This document shows positions 54,436 through 62,441 of a stretch of DNA of 64,000 nucleotides, piece by piece (the first letter of the stretch is position 1; every line of letters begins with the position of its first letter). This DNA is from Longimicrobiales bacterium (lineage in GTDB: Bacteria; Gemmatimonadota; Gemmatimonadetes; Longimicrobiales; Gaopeijiaceae): contig JAQWPM010000021.1 in assembly GCA_029245345.1 (NCBI GenBank), positions 434,001 through 498,000 of the forward strand, in the 5' to 3' direction. The position numbers and the translations under genes were made by a program. The notes under the pieces are model-generated. The model saw only the letters and a program-made list of their open reading frames with translations, was not told the origin of the DNA and ran no database searches.

Positions 54436-54870
54436 TTGCATGGCATCGATGAACGCGGACGTACACCAATCAAATTCGTAGCCACACTGGTGGTCTCGGC
54501 GGCCCTCACAGGATGTTCCGCCCCGCCCCCACCCGCCGAAGTGCTCGCGGAGGAGATTCCGGATGTCACGGTGACGGGTGTCGATTACGCCTTCACTGCG
54601 CCTGCAATACCCCTTTGACACGCCATTATCAACTTTGAGAGTAGGGGCGTAATGCACGCATTCAAGAACAGTGCGTCACGCCAGGGCACGTTCGAAGCCA
54701 TTGGTGGTGTGCTTTTCGCGAGCCCAGGGGAAACGAGTTGGGGCATCCTCACGGTCGATGTCGAGGCGGGACAGACGTATGTGCTGCGGTGCAACTTCCG
54801 GGACACCCCTGACGCGGAGCCGCATTTCAACCTGGGGATGGTGACATCCTTTGTTGCCGAGGCTCAGTAA
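54436..54870 (+). pseudogene. Cupredoxin-like lipoprotein gene, decayed
   Basis: A lipoprotein signal (VATLVVSAALTGCSAPPPP) leads to VTVTGVDYAFTAPAIPL, then TGA at 54616, and the same frame resumes with INFESRGVMHAFKN and ends DVEAGQTYVLRCNFRDTPDA and HFNLGMVTSFVAE. Related proteins have a longer middle region, so a deletion is present too. The TGA does not fall at a Cys; it probably replaces Trp or Gly. The start lacks a ribosome binding site. Confidence 0.7.
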
Positions 54871-54916
54871 CCGGAACGCCTGAGACACCGAAAGACCCGG
54901 ATGTACTTTTGATTAA

Positions 54917-54972
54917 TTGACAACTCTTAAGGATCAAATATTGTCTCGTAGTACAGCTTTGTACAAAACGAG
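54917..54972 (+). promoter_or_regulatory. Promoter with overlapping inverted repeat upstream of dioxygenase pair
   Basis: A consensus -35 TTGACA (54917) and TATTGT (54939) are 16 bases apart. Just downstream, CTCGT-a-GTACA ... TGTAC-aaa-ACGAG (54945-54972) is an inverted repeat with a four-base centre, in an AT-rich patch unlike the surroundings. It fits an operator for a MarR-type repressor. Confidence 0.6.
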
Positions 54973-54978
54973 GTCAAG

Positions 54979-56052
54979 ATGCCGAACACGCTTACCACGC
55001 GCGGCTTTCACCACATCACGATGGTCTCACGGGACGCGCCTACAACGCTTGCGTTCTACGGTGAACTCTTAGGTCTCGGGCTCGTAAAGAAGACCGTCAA
55101 CTTCGACGACCCAAGCGCGTACCACCTCTACTTCGGCAACGATGGAGGGCGTCCGGGAACGATCCTCACCTTCTTCGAGTGGCCGCACGCCCGCAAAGGA
55201 CAATGGGGCGCGGGCGGGGTGCACCACCTCGCTCTCGGCGTCGCCACGCCAGAAGCCCTCCTCAAGTGGAAGCGTCGCCTGACGGACGCGGGGGTGCCTT
55301 CGGACGGTCCGATCGACCGTGGGTACTTCAAGTCACTGTACTTCGCGGATCCCGACGGACAGATCCTAGAGATCGCCACGGCGGGTCCCGGCTATGCGAT
55401 CGACGAACCACCACACGCATTGGGGCGAGAGCTGCTCATCCCCCCCGAGGAACGGCTCCCCAGCGGGCGTGACAATGCCGCCATCGTGTCCGCCGTTCAC
55501 CCTGAGCCGGTCCCGGTCATCACACCTGACATGCACCTGCAGGGCATCCACCACATCTCCGCAATCACGGACCGTCTGGAGCAAGTGGGTGCCTTCTATG
55601 AAGAGGCACTCGGCCTAAAGCTGGTGAAGAAGACGTACAACCAAGACGACGGGCAGACGAAGCACTACTTCTGGGCGGACTACGACGGCCAATCAGTGAG
55701 TCCACATTCGTCACTGACTCTGTTCGATTGGAGTGGCTCGACGCTACGGGAACGACCCGGAATCGGGCAGACTCACCACATAGCGTTCAGGGCTGAGAGC
55801 GCCGAGCAACAGCTAGAATGGCGTGAACACCTTGTTGCTTTGGGCGTGGACGTCAGCCCGGTCATGGAGCGCACCTACTTCGAGAGCATCTACTTCCGCG
55901 CTCCCGACGGGCTGCTGCTCGAGATCGCCACAGACGGCCCAGGCTTCTCCGTGGACGAGGACGAAACCGAGCTGGGGACACACCTGAAGCTCCCGGAATG
56001 GCTGGAAACCCAACGCTCTTCCATCGCAGCGTCGCTCGCACCGCTTCCGTGA
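54979..56052 (+). CDS. Ring-cleaving dioxygenase / glyoxalase with two VOC modules (MhqO-like)
   Basis: A 357-residue protein with two tandem VOC modules: GFHHITMVSRDAPTTLAFYG opens the first and GIHHISAITDRLEQVGAFYE the second. Metal ligands are repeated: His in FHHIT, His in VHHLALG and Glu in ILEIATAGPG for the first; equivalents HHIS, HHIAFR and LLEIATDGPG for the second. This is the MhqO/MhqA-type putative hydroquinone dioxygenase arrangement. An MhqD-like hydrolase follows 20 bases later, as in Bacillus mhqNOD. A role in quinone or aromatic detoxification is inferred. Confidence 0.85.
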   Translation: MPNTLTTRGFHHITMVSRDAPTTLAFYGELLGLGLVKKTVNFDDPSAYHLYFGNDGGRPGTILTFFEWPHARKGQWGAGGVHHLALGVATPEALLKWKRRLTDAGVPSDGPIDRGYFKSLYFADPDGQILEIATAGPGYAIDEPPHALGRELLIPPEERLPSGRDNAAIVSAVHPEPVPVITPDMHLQGIHHISAITDRLEQVGAFYEEALGLKLVKKTYNQDDGQTKHYFWADYDGQSVSPHSSLTLFDWSGSTLRERPGIGQTHHIAFRAESAEQQLEWREHLVALGVDVSPVMERTYFESIYFRAPDGLLLEIATDGPGFSVDEDETELGTHLKLPEWLETQRSSIAASLAPLP

Positions 56053-56072
56053 ACGACCAAAGTGGGGATAGA

Positions 56073-56759
56073 ATGAACTCGCTCTCCCCGGTTCAACACG
56101 CTTCGACACAGACTGACACCGTGCTCCAATACGACATAAATCGGTCCTCTTCGGACCACGATGGGGGGACCGTTGCCGTGCTCCTGCACGGCCGTGGCAG
56201 TCACAGGGGAGACTTGCAGGCCCTTCGCCCCGCGCTGCCCGACGACTGGGTGCTCGTTACTCCGCAGGCTCCCTACCCTGGCCATCCATGGGGCTACGGC
56301 CCCGGCTGGGCGTGGTACCGTTACGTGGAAGAAGATCGCGTGATGGAAGACACGCTTGCCCAGAGCTTAGCCTCGCTCGATGCGTTCCTCTTGGAGATCC
56401 CCAAGATCGTCGGCTTTCAGCCGGGTCGGGTCGTCCTGGGTGGTTTTTCCCAAGGCGGCACCATGAGCATGTCGTACGCGCTCACACGACCGGGGAAGAT
56501 CGCGGCCGCTATAAATTTCTCGGGATTCGTTCCGGCGTCGCTCGAGGTGCCCTTCTCGGCGCTCTCACCGGGCCCCGCCCCCATCTTCTGGGGTCACGGT
56601 CTGAGAGACCCAAGCATCCCTCACGAGCTCGCAATACGCGGACGAGAGCGACTCCAGGCCGCAGGCGTGCAGTTTGCCGCGGAAGACTATCCCATCGGGC
56701 ACTGGATCGTGCCGGAGGAAGTGCAAGCTGCGATCGACTACGTGGAGTCGCTCGATTGA
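56073..56759 (+). CDS. Alpha/beta hydrolase, phospholipase/carboxylesterase family (MhqD-like)
   Basis: The 228-residue product starts at ATG 56073 behind GGGGA. The nucleophile elbow is G-F-S-Q-G in VVLGGFSQGGTMSM, the oxyanion loop is VAVLLHGRGSHRGD, and the acid and base are the late Asp in GLRDPSIP and His in PIGHWIVPEE. The layout matches the YsgE/MhqD carboxylesterase family. Its partner is the MhqO-like dioxygenase upstream. Substrate unknown. Confidence 0.87.
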   Translation: MNSLSPVQHASTQTDTVLQYDINRSSSDHDGGTVAVLLHGRGSHRGDLQALRPALPDDWVLVTPQAPYPGHPWGYGPGWAWYRYVEEDRVMEDTLAQSLASLDAFLLEIPKIVGFQPGRVVLGGFSQGGTMSMSYALTRPGKIAAAINFSGFVPASLEVPFSALSPGPAPIFWGHGLRDPSIPHELAIRGRERLQAAGVQFAAEDYPIGHWIVPEEVQAAIDYVESLD

Positions 56760-56780
56760 GAACGACCCGACGGTCCGTTC

Positions 56781-57263
56781 CTACCCGTCCGAGTCCATCT
56801 GCTGAGGGAGCGTCGTCAGCTCGAGCACCTTGTACTGCCGATCACCCCTGGGCAGCGAGATCGTGACTTCCTCGCCTTCGCTCGCGCCTAGCAGGCCCTG
56901 ACCGATTGGCGAAGCCAGCGACACCTGCCCCCCGTCCAGGTCGATGAAATCACCTGCGGTGACGGAGAACTCAAAGTCCTCACCCATCTCGAGATCCCGA
57001 ATTTTCACCTTTGAGCCGAAGCCCACCTTGTCCGCCGACATCTCGGTGATGTCGATCTTCGACAACTCCGTCATCCTGGACGTCAGATGGTTCAAGCGCG
57101 CCTGGACGAACACCTGACGCTCCTTCGCGGCCTTAAACTCGGAGTTCTCGCGAAGATCCCCGTGCTCCAGCGCAATCTTGATGCGTTCCGGAAGCTCAAC
57201 ATTCAACTCGTGCATGAGTTTGACGATCTCGCCTTCGATTTTGCTTTTGATTTCTTCGAGCAT
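56781..57263 (-). CDS. greA: Transcription elongation factor GreA
   Basis: The product is 160 residues from ATG 57263 (GAGG upstream); ATG 57287 is also in frame. The N-terminal coiled coil carries the GreA tip acidic motif GDLRENSEFKAAKERQ, whose Asp and Glu residues help RNA polymerase cleave backtracked RNA. The C-terminal FKBP-like domain contains SLASPIGQGLLGASEGEEV. The factor rescues stalled polymerase. It is transcribed alone; a GC-rich hairpin lies upstream. Confidence 0.95.
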   Translation of the reverse strand: MLEEIKSKIEGEIVKLMHELNVELPERIKIALEHGDLRENSEFKAAKERQVFVQARLNHLTSRMTELSKIDITEMSADKVGFGSKVKIRDLEMGEDFEFSVTAGDFIDLDGGQVSLASPIGQGLLGASEGEEVTISLPRGDRQYKVLELTTLPQQMDSDG

Positions 57264-57326
57264 TGGGAATACCTCGGACCGCTTCAACGTGGCTCACCCG
57301 GCCGATCAGGCCGGGGGGAAAGGAAG

Positions 57327-57356
57327 CGCCGCCCCGGAGTCCCAGCCGGGGCGGCG
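57327..57356. terminator. GC-rich hairpin upstream of greA
   Basis: CGCCGCCCCGG / CCGGGGCGGCG, an 11-bp perfect stem with an eight-base loop. No T-run follows on either strand, so it may be a leader structure of the greA mRNA rather than a terminator. Confidence 0.45.
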
Positions 57357-57515
57357 ATCACGCCCATACGATACGTACCAGAGGCATGTGATGGAAGCTT
57401 GCTGGCTCAAAGGACGGAAAGTCAGTGCGTATCACCTGGTGCGCTCATTCCAACGAGTCGCCATGTTGGTGCTCATCCACCCTATCACCTCATGACTTTT
57501 ACACCGAGGCCCTCC

Positions 57516-58025
57516 ATGCCGCGTCTGCCCTTGCTCGCATGTCTCGTCGTCCTCGCAGCATGCGACCCCGAGACACCCCCGGCCACCGCCGCCGCCGCCT
57601 CGCCAAATGAAGCAGAGGCCGAAGTGATCGCCGTCCTCCAAGGGGTCTTCGATGCATTGGCTACCGGCGACGCAGCGCTGCTCCGGTCTTTGGCCGACGA
57701 AGACCTCGTCATGCACTTCGTCCAAGACAGCAACGGAACGCGCACTTCAGGCACTGCTGATCTGGACGGGCTCGCCACACGAATCACCACAAGCGAGGTC
57801 CCTCTGATCGAGCGAATGTGGGATCCCGAGGTGCAGATCAACGGAGCCATCGCGACGGTGTGGGCTCCGTACGATTTCTATGCGGGCTCCACGTTCAGCC
57901 ACTGCGGAATCGACGCGGCGACCCTGCTCCAAACCGACGACGGCTGGAAGATCGCTGGGCTGAGCTGGACCCGCGCGCAGCCCCCCGAATGTCCGTTGCA
58001 TCCAGAAGGGCCGCCCGCGGGCTGA
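57516..58025 (+). CDS. NTF2-like (SnoaL/DUF4440-type) lipoprotein
   Basis: The 169-residue product starts at ATG 57516 (GAGG upstream) with a lipobox (VVLAAC, Cys16). After a Pro/Ala linker an NTF2-like cone fold follows: EVIAVLQGVFDALATGDAAL, LVMHFVQDSNG, EVQINGAIATVWAPYDFYAG and a terminal DDGWKIAGLSWTR. Such domains are often unassigned binding or dehydratase folds; two cysteines (HCGID and PPECPL) are present. Location would be the outer or inner membrane, facing the periplasm. Confidence 0.8.
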   Translation: MPRLPLLACLVVLAACDPETPPATAAAASPNEAEAEVIAVLQGVFDALATGDAALLRSLADEDLVMHFVQDSNGTRTSGTADLDGLATRITTSEVPLIERMWDPEVQINGAIATVWAPYDFYAGSTFSHCGIDAATLLQTDDGWKIAGLSWTRAQPPECPLHPEGPPAG

Positions 58026-58035
58026 CGTTCATCTG

Positions 58036-58287
58036 CTAGCGATTCACTCCTAAGGGCTCCACCCGGATCGACTGAGCTCGCCCGGCGAGTCGGCACATAG
58101 ACGGCGAACGGCGCGACAGCACCCAGAATGAGAGGGATCGTGACGAACGTCGCGATCTTCCCTCCATGCGATCCAGCGTCACGTAGACGGAACCGCGGGA
58201 GACTGACCGTCCGACGGTCGCCGAAAGTTCCTCCGAGAGGTGCTGGCCGCCTCTCAGAGCCTTCAAGCGAGGGGCAGCCTGAAGCAA
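58036..58287 (-). pseudogene. PadR regulator fragment fused to ADOP permease C-terminus
   Basis: One end of the fragment reads RLKALRGGQHLSEELSATVG then RSVSRGSVYVTLDRMEG, a PadR winged-helix N-terminus. It then joins, with a frame change, IATFVTIPLILGAVAPFAVY and VPTRRASSVDPGGALRSE, the ADOP permease end. PadR and ADOP genes are often neighbours; a deletion of over 2 kb joined their ends. Confidence 0.7.
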
Positions 58288-58779
58288 CTACTCCCTCGGA
58301 TCACCCACGGCCAAAACCGCCTGACGGCGCTCTTCACGGTCTCGCTTCACCGCTTCGCGGATCGCTTCGTGCTTGAGCCCGAGAATCTGACCCGCGCACA
58401 GCGCAGCATTGACCGCACCCGCCTTCCCAATGGCGAAGGTCGCCACGGGCACTCCACGGGGCATCTGAACCGTGGCCAGAAGGGAGTCCATGCCGTCCAG
58501 CGACCACCCCACCATGGGCACGCCCAAGACGGGCAGAGTGGTCATCGACGCAACGACGCCAGCGAGATGCGCGGCCCCACCTGCGGCGGCGATCATCACC
58601 TCAATGCCCCTCGCTTCAGCGGTCTGAGCGAACTCGGCAGCCACGTGGGGTGTTCTGTGAGCGGACAGAACACGCACTTCGCATTCGATGCCCAGGCTCT
58701 CGAGGGTAGACACACAGTGTTCCATCGTACCCCAGTCGGACTTGGAGCCCATCACAACGCCAACGAGCGGACCGGCCAT
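58288..58779 (-). CDS. purE: 5-(carboxyamino)imidazole ribonucleotide mutase
   Basis: ATG 58779 gives 163 residues, the normal PurE length; a longer open frame to 58935 is rejected. Motifs are complete: GVVMGSKSDWGTMEHCVSTL (phosphate loop), VLSAHRTPH (catalytic His), IAAAGGAAHLAGVVASMTTL and GVPMVGWSLDGMDSLLA. It converts N5-carboxyaminoimidazole ribonucleotide to the 4-carboxy isomer in purine synthesis. No purK or other pur gene is adjacent. Confidence 0.95.
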   Translation of the reverse strand: MAGPLVGVVMGSKSDWGTMEHCVSTLESLGIECEVRVLSAHRTPHVAAEFAQTAEARGIEVMIAAAGGAAHLAGVVASMTTLPVLGVPMVGWSLDGMDSLLATVQMPRGVPVATFAIGKAGAVNAALCAGQILGLKHEAIREAVKRDREERRQAVLAVGDPRE

Positions 58780-58895
58780 CGTTTTTCGCCTCTTGCGCAA
58801 GTAGTCTTCATATTGAAGTACGGAGAAGGCCGGCACGTTGCACATGGCGAGCATGGAGGTCAAGTCCCAGGCCTCATTAGGGAGTCTCTTCTGAA

Positions 58896-61223
58896 GTGAC
58901 ACACTCCGAAAACAAACCCAAGGTTTGGCCCACAACGGTGACCGAAGTCACGCCGTTGCTTCCTTTTGTCTACACAGCGTGGGCGGACGGAGTGCTGTCC
59001 GCAGCTGAACTGGCAGCCCTGCGCACGCATATCGATGGCCAAGTGACACTGTCGGACTCCGCCAAAGAGCACGTATACAGCTGGCTCGACCCCACCTCTC
59101 CACCAACACCCTCTCAGCTCGGCTCCCTTCGCGACTCCATCCGCATCGGAACGCTGTCTGACCCGACGGTCGCCCTTCGTTCGCTCACCGACCTCGGATT
59201 GGCACTCTGGGGCCGAGCGAACGAGCAGGAGGAGCCGTGGTCGCACGACGGAGCGATACAGGGACTCAGGGCGCTCGAGGACGCATTGGGTATGTCCAGC
59301 GGCGAAGCAGCACGCCGCGCGTTTGGCGCACCACCGGCAGCACAAAGCGCCCGGGGACCCGAGCCGGCCTTCAACTCGGTCGCATTGAACGCCTACCTCG
59401 ACCGGGACCAGAACGACACACGCACTCGAATCCTGAAGCTGCTCGACTCCCCACAACTGACGATCCCTCTGGAATTGGACAAGGCGGAGTATCGAGAGCG
59501 CGTACTCGGCGCGATCCAGTTCTTGGCGAAAGAAGGGGTCGGGTCGCTGGCCTACCCAAAGGCGTTTGGCGGTAGAGACGACCCCGCCGCATCCATCGCC
59601 GCATTTGAGACCCTCGCGTACGGAGACCTGAGCGTCGTCATAAAGTTCGGCGTGCAATTCGGCCTGTTCGGCGGGAGCGTGCTACAGCTCGGGACGACGC
59701 AGCATCACAACAGATACCTCACCGCTGTTGGCTCATTGGACCTGCCCGGCTGCTACGCGATGACTGAAACCGGTCACGGATCCAACGTCCGCGATCTCGA
59801 GACGACAGCAACGTATGACGCTGACACAGACGAATTGGTCGTGAACACGCCACACGACATGGCCGCCAAGGACTGGATCGGAAACGCCGCCTGCCACGGA
59901 CAGCTCGCCACAGTCTTCGCTCGCCTTTTGGTGGATAACGTGGACCACGGCGTGCACGCGATACTCGTTCCGATTCGGTCCAACCAAGGCACAGTGCTGG
60001 ACGGCGTCCGTATCGAAGACCGTGGATTTAAGGAGGGGCTCAACGGAGTCGACAACGGCCGTATCTGGTTCGACCATGTCGCCGTCCCCAGAGAGAACTT
60101 GCTCGACCGGTTCGCGGAGATCGATGACGCGGGCGCCTATCAGAGCAACATCCCCAGCTCAGGACGTCGCTTCTTTACGATGCTCAGGACCTTGGTCGCA
60201 GGTCGAGTGAGCATCGCTGCTGCATCAGTGAGTGCGGCAAAGGTCGGGCTGGCCATCGCAGTCGCGTACACCAACCAACGCAGACAATTCGGACCGGCAG
60301 GCGCGGAAGAACAGCCCCTGCTCGACTACCGCCTCATCCAGAACGCCCTGATGCCGAAGTTGGCATCGACGTATGCGGCACACTTCGCCGTCCGCGCGCT
60401 TCAGTCGGACTACGCCGAGGCGGTCGGACGTGAAGACCCCGAGCTCGAAGTGGCAGCTGCCGCCCTGAAGGCGTATGCCTCCGAACTCACCGTGGAGACG
60501 CTACAGGTATGTCGAGAGGCGTGCGGCGGGCAGGGATATTTGGCTGAAAACCGCTTCGCCGCTCTTAAGGCCGACACGGACGTGTTCACCACGTTCGAAG
60601 GCGCGAACCTGGTTCTCTACCAATTGGTCGCGAAAGGGCTGCTGTCACAGTTCCGCGATGAAATGAACGATCTGTCGCTGTGGCGTGTGGTTCGTTATCT
60701 CGCGGAACGCGCCGAGACGGTCCTGACCGAACTCAATCCGGTCGTGACACGGCGTACGGACCGTAAACACCTCCTCGACATCGAATTCCACACGGCGGCG
60801 TTCGCCTATCGAGAAGAGCGCCTCCTACGCACCCTCGCAGGCCGGCTACGGTCGCGGTTGAGCGGAGGCATGGACTCCTTCGATGCCCTCAATGAGGTCC
60901 AGGATCATGTGGTGACCCTGGCGAGAGCCCATACGGAGCGAGTGTTACTCGACCGACTCAGCGACGGAGTCGCCAAAGCGCCGACCCCCGGACTGTCCGA
61001 GATGTTGGCGACCGTACGCGCCGTATTCGCTCTGTCGAGAATCCAGGCAGACCGAGGCTGGTTCTTAGAAGTCGGGTACATCGACCCACCGAAATCCCGC
61101 GCCATTCGGGCACAAGTGAACGAACTTTGCACGGCCATGAGAGAGCACGCTGTACTGCTTGTGGATAGCTTTGGGATACCGCATTCAGTGCTCCCAGAAG
61201 TCGCCCGAACAACGACAAAATAG
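58896..61223 (+). CDS. Acyl-CoA oxidase/dehydrogenase family protein with N-terminal extension
   Basis: A 775-residue flavoprotein starting at GTG 58896. The first ~110 residues are helical and resemble a TerB-like domain (LLPFVYTAWADGVLSAAELA). The acyl-CoA oxidase core follows: LAYGDLSVVIKFGVQFGLFG, CYAMTETGHGSNVRDLETTA (FAD and substrate-binding strand), AVAYTNQRRQFGPAG, and CREACGGQGYLAENRFA with the Gly-rich FAD segment near the catalytic Glu region (TTFEGANLV). The length matches the acyl-CoA oxidase type. It oxidises acyl-CoA at C2-C3. Confidence 0.87.
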   Translation: MTHSENKPKVWPTTVTEVTPLLPFVYTAWADGVLSAAELAALRTHIDGQVTLSDSAKEHVYSWLDPTSPPTPSQLGSLRDSIRIGTLSDPTVALRSLTDLGLALWGRANEQEEPWSHDGAIQGLRALEDALGMSSGEAARRAFGAPPAAQSARGPEPAFNSVALNAYLDRDQNDTRTRILKLLDSPQLTIPLELDKAEYRERVLGAIQFLAKEGVGSLAYPKAFGGRDDPAASIAAFETLAYGDLSVVIKFGVQFGLFGGSVLQLGTTQHHNRYLTAVGSLDLPGCYAMTETGHGSNVRDLETTATYDADTDELVVNTPHDMAAKDWIGNAACHGQLATVFARLLVDNVDHGVHAILVPIRSNQGTVLDGVRIEDRGFKEGLNGVDNGRIWFDHVAVPRENLLDRFAEIDDAGAYQSNIPSSGRRFFTMLRTLVAGRVSIAAASVSAAKVGLAIAVAYTNQRRQFGPAGAEEQPLLDYRLIQNALMPKLASTYAAHFAVRALQSDYAEAVGREDPELEVAAAALKAYASELTVETLQVCREACGGQGYLAENRFAALKADTDVFTTFEGANLVLYQLVAKGLLSQFRDEMNDLSLWRVVRYLAERAETVLTELNPVVTRRTDRKHLLDIEFHTAAFAYREERLLRTLAGRLRSRLSGGMDSFDALNEVQDHVVTLARAHTERVLLDRLSDGVAKAPTPGLSEMLATVRAVFALSRIQADRGWFLEVGYIDPPKSRAIRAQVNELCTAMREHAVLLVDSFGIPHSVLPEVARTTTK

Positions 61224-61316
61224 GAAACACTTGTTTTCTTCCTGGGCGTCGGGGCATTTTCCACCAGATTCCCAGGGGCCTCGTGTGGGCTAAATACCGT
61301 GTCGGAGGGAGATCCA

Positions 61317-62333
61317 ATGGTTCGTAAGAGCCTGCTGGTCGTGGCATTGCTGGCGATCGCATCGCCAATCGCCGCACAAGAAGAATACGTCTGGTCCTCG
61401 AAACGCCCGGACGGGCACGCGCCTATTGGCGTCACCAACGGCCGCACGCTCGAGCGCGGCGCCGTGGAATTCAGCTATCGCTACAGCCAGTTGAGTTCTC
61501 GAGGCGTCTGGCTGGAGAACGATTCGCTGGCCCTCGAGACGACGCTGGAGTTCTACGAGGTGGCGCCCCTCACGCTGACGAACCGGACCCATAACTTCTC
61601 GGTTTCGGTCGGAGCCACAGACAACCTCACGTTTGTCGCGACCATGGATTACTCCACGCGCGAACGCGAGCAGCTGACCACCGGTGGCATCTTCTACGTG
61701 AACCAGATCGAAGAGCTTGGCGACCTATCCGTCAGCGGTTTGTTCAACTTCATCGATAGTGGCCCGTACAAGGCGCACATCCAGCTGGGGGCATTGCTCC
61801 CGACCGGCAAAGAGGACGTGTTCGGCGAGACGCCGTTCAGCACTCCGAACGCCGAGGCGTTGCCTTACGACATGCGCCCGGGCGCTGGCACTTTTGCGAT
61901 GCTGCCCGGAATCTCGGCCTCTGTGCAGAACGAATTCGGATCGGCTGGCATACAGCTGAAATCACAGATGCCCCTTGGCACCAACGACCGCGACTTCGCG
62001 CTCGGACGATCGGTTACCGCGTCGATGTGGGCCGCGCACATGGTCAACGACTACTTCTCGGTCTCCGGACGCATCCAGTGGCAGAACTGGGCAGGGATCG
62101 AAGGTGGAGATCCGGATCTCGATCCGGTGCGTGACCCCGGCAACGACGGGTTCTTCCTGGAGGGTGAGCGCATCGACCTTCCGATCGGCGTGAACTTCTA
62201 CCTGCCGGAAGGCTCCCGCTTCGCTGGCCATCGTCTCTCGGTGGAAGCGATCTTTCCGATCTCGCATGAGTACACCGGTCCGCAGCTCGGACTGGACTGG
62301 GGCATGGTCCTGGGTTGGCAGGTCGTCTTCTAA
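61317..62333 (+). CDS. Outer-membrane beta-barrel protein
   Basis: ATG 61317 is preferred because GGAGGGA lies just before it. The 338-residue product has a signal peptide (LLVVALLAIASPIAAQ) and a barrel of ~12 strands ending LDWGMVLGWQVVF, with the terminal Phe typical of outer-membrane insertion signals. The pattern resembles the MetA/phenol-degradation transporter family (FSVSVGATDNLTFVATMDYS, LQLGALLPTG-like turn). Substrate unknown. A strong terminator follows. Confidence 0.75.
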   Translation: MVRKSLLVVALLAIASPIAAQEEYVWSSKRPDGHAPIGVTNGRTLERGAVEFSYRYSQLSSRGVWLENDSLALETTLEFYEVAPLTLTNRTHNFSVSVGATDNLTFVATMDYSTREREQLTTGGIFYVNQIEELGDLSVSGLFNFIDSGPYKAHIQLGALLPTGKEDVFGETPFSTPNAEALPYDMRPGAGTFAMLPGISASVQNEFGSAGIQLKSQMPLGTNDRDFALGRSVTASMWAAHMVNDYFSVSGRIQWQNWAGIEGGDPDLDPVRDPGNDGFFLEGERIDLPIGVNFYLPEGSRFAGHRLSVEAIFPISHEYTGPQLGLDWGMVLGWQVVF

Positions 62334-62360
62334 GCCATTTCTAGAATTCCGATGCGGCCA

Positions 62361-62403
62361 AACGGGGCCGGCGGGTCGTACAGACCTGCCGGCCCCGTTT
62401 TTT
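62361..62403 (+). terminator. Strong Rho-independent terminator after barrel gene
   Basis: A 16-bp stem (62361-62376 with 62384-62399, one G-T pair) closes a seven-base loop and is followed by a run of T. It lies 27 bases after the stop. Confidence 0.9.
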
Positions 62404-62441
62404 GGGCCGTTCGTTATTGGCTCGGATGCCCCGAGATCCGT

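Noticed and set aside
54616-54618. In-frame TGA in the cupredoxin-like gene as a second selenocysteine codon
   Set aside because: The position is not a Cys site in this type of protein, the gene has an internal shortening and no ribosome binding site, so it reads as a nonsense mutation in a dying gene.
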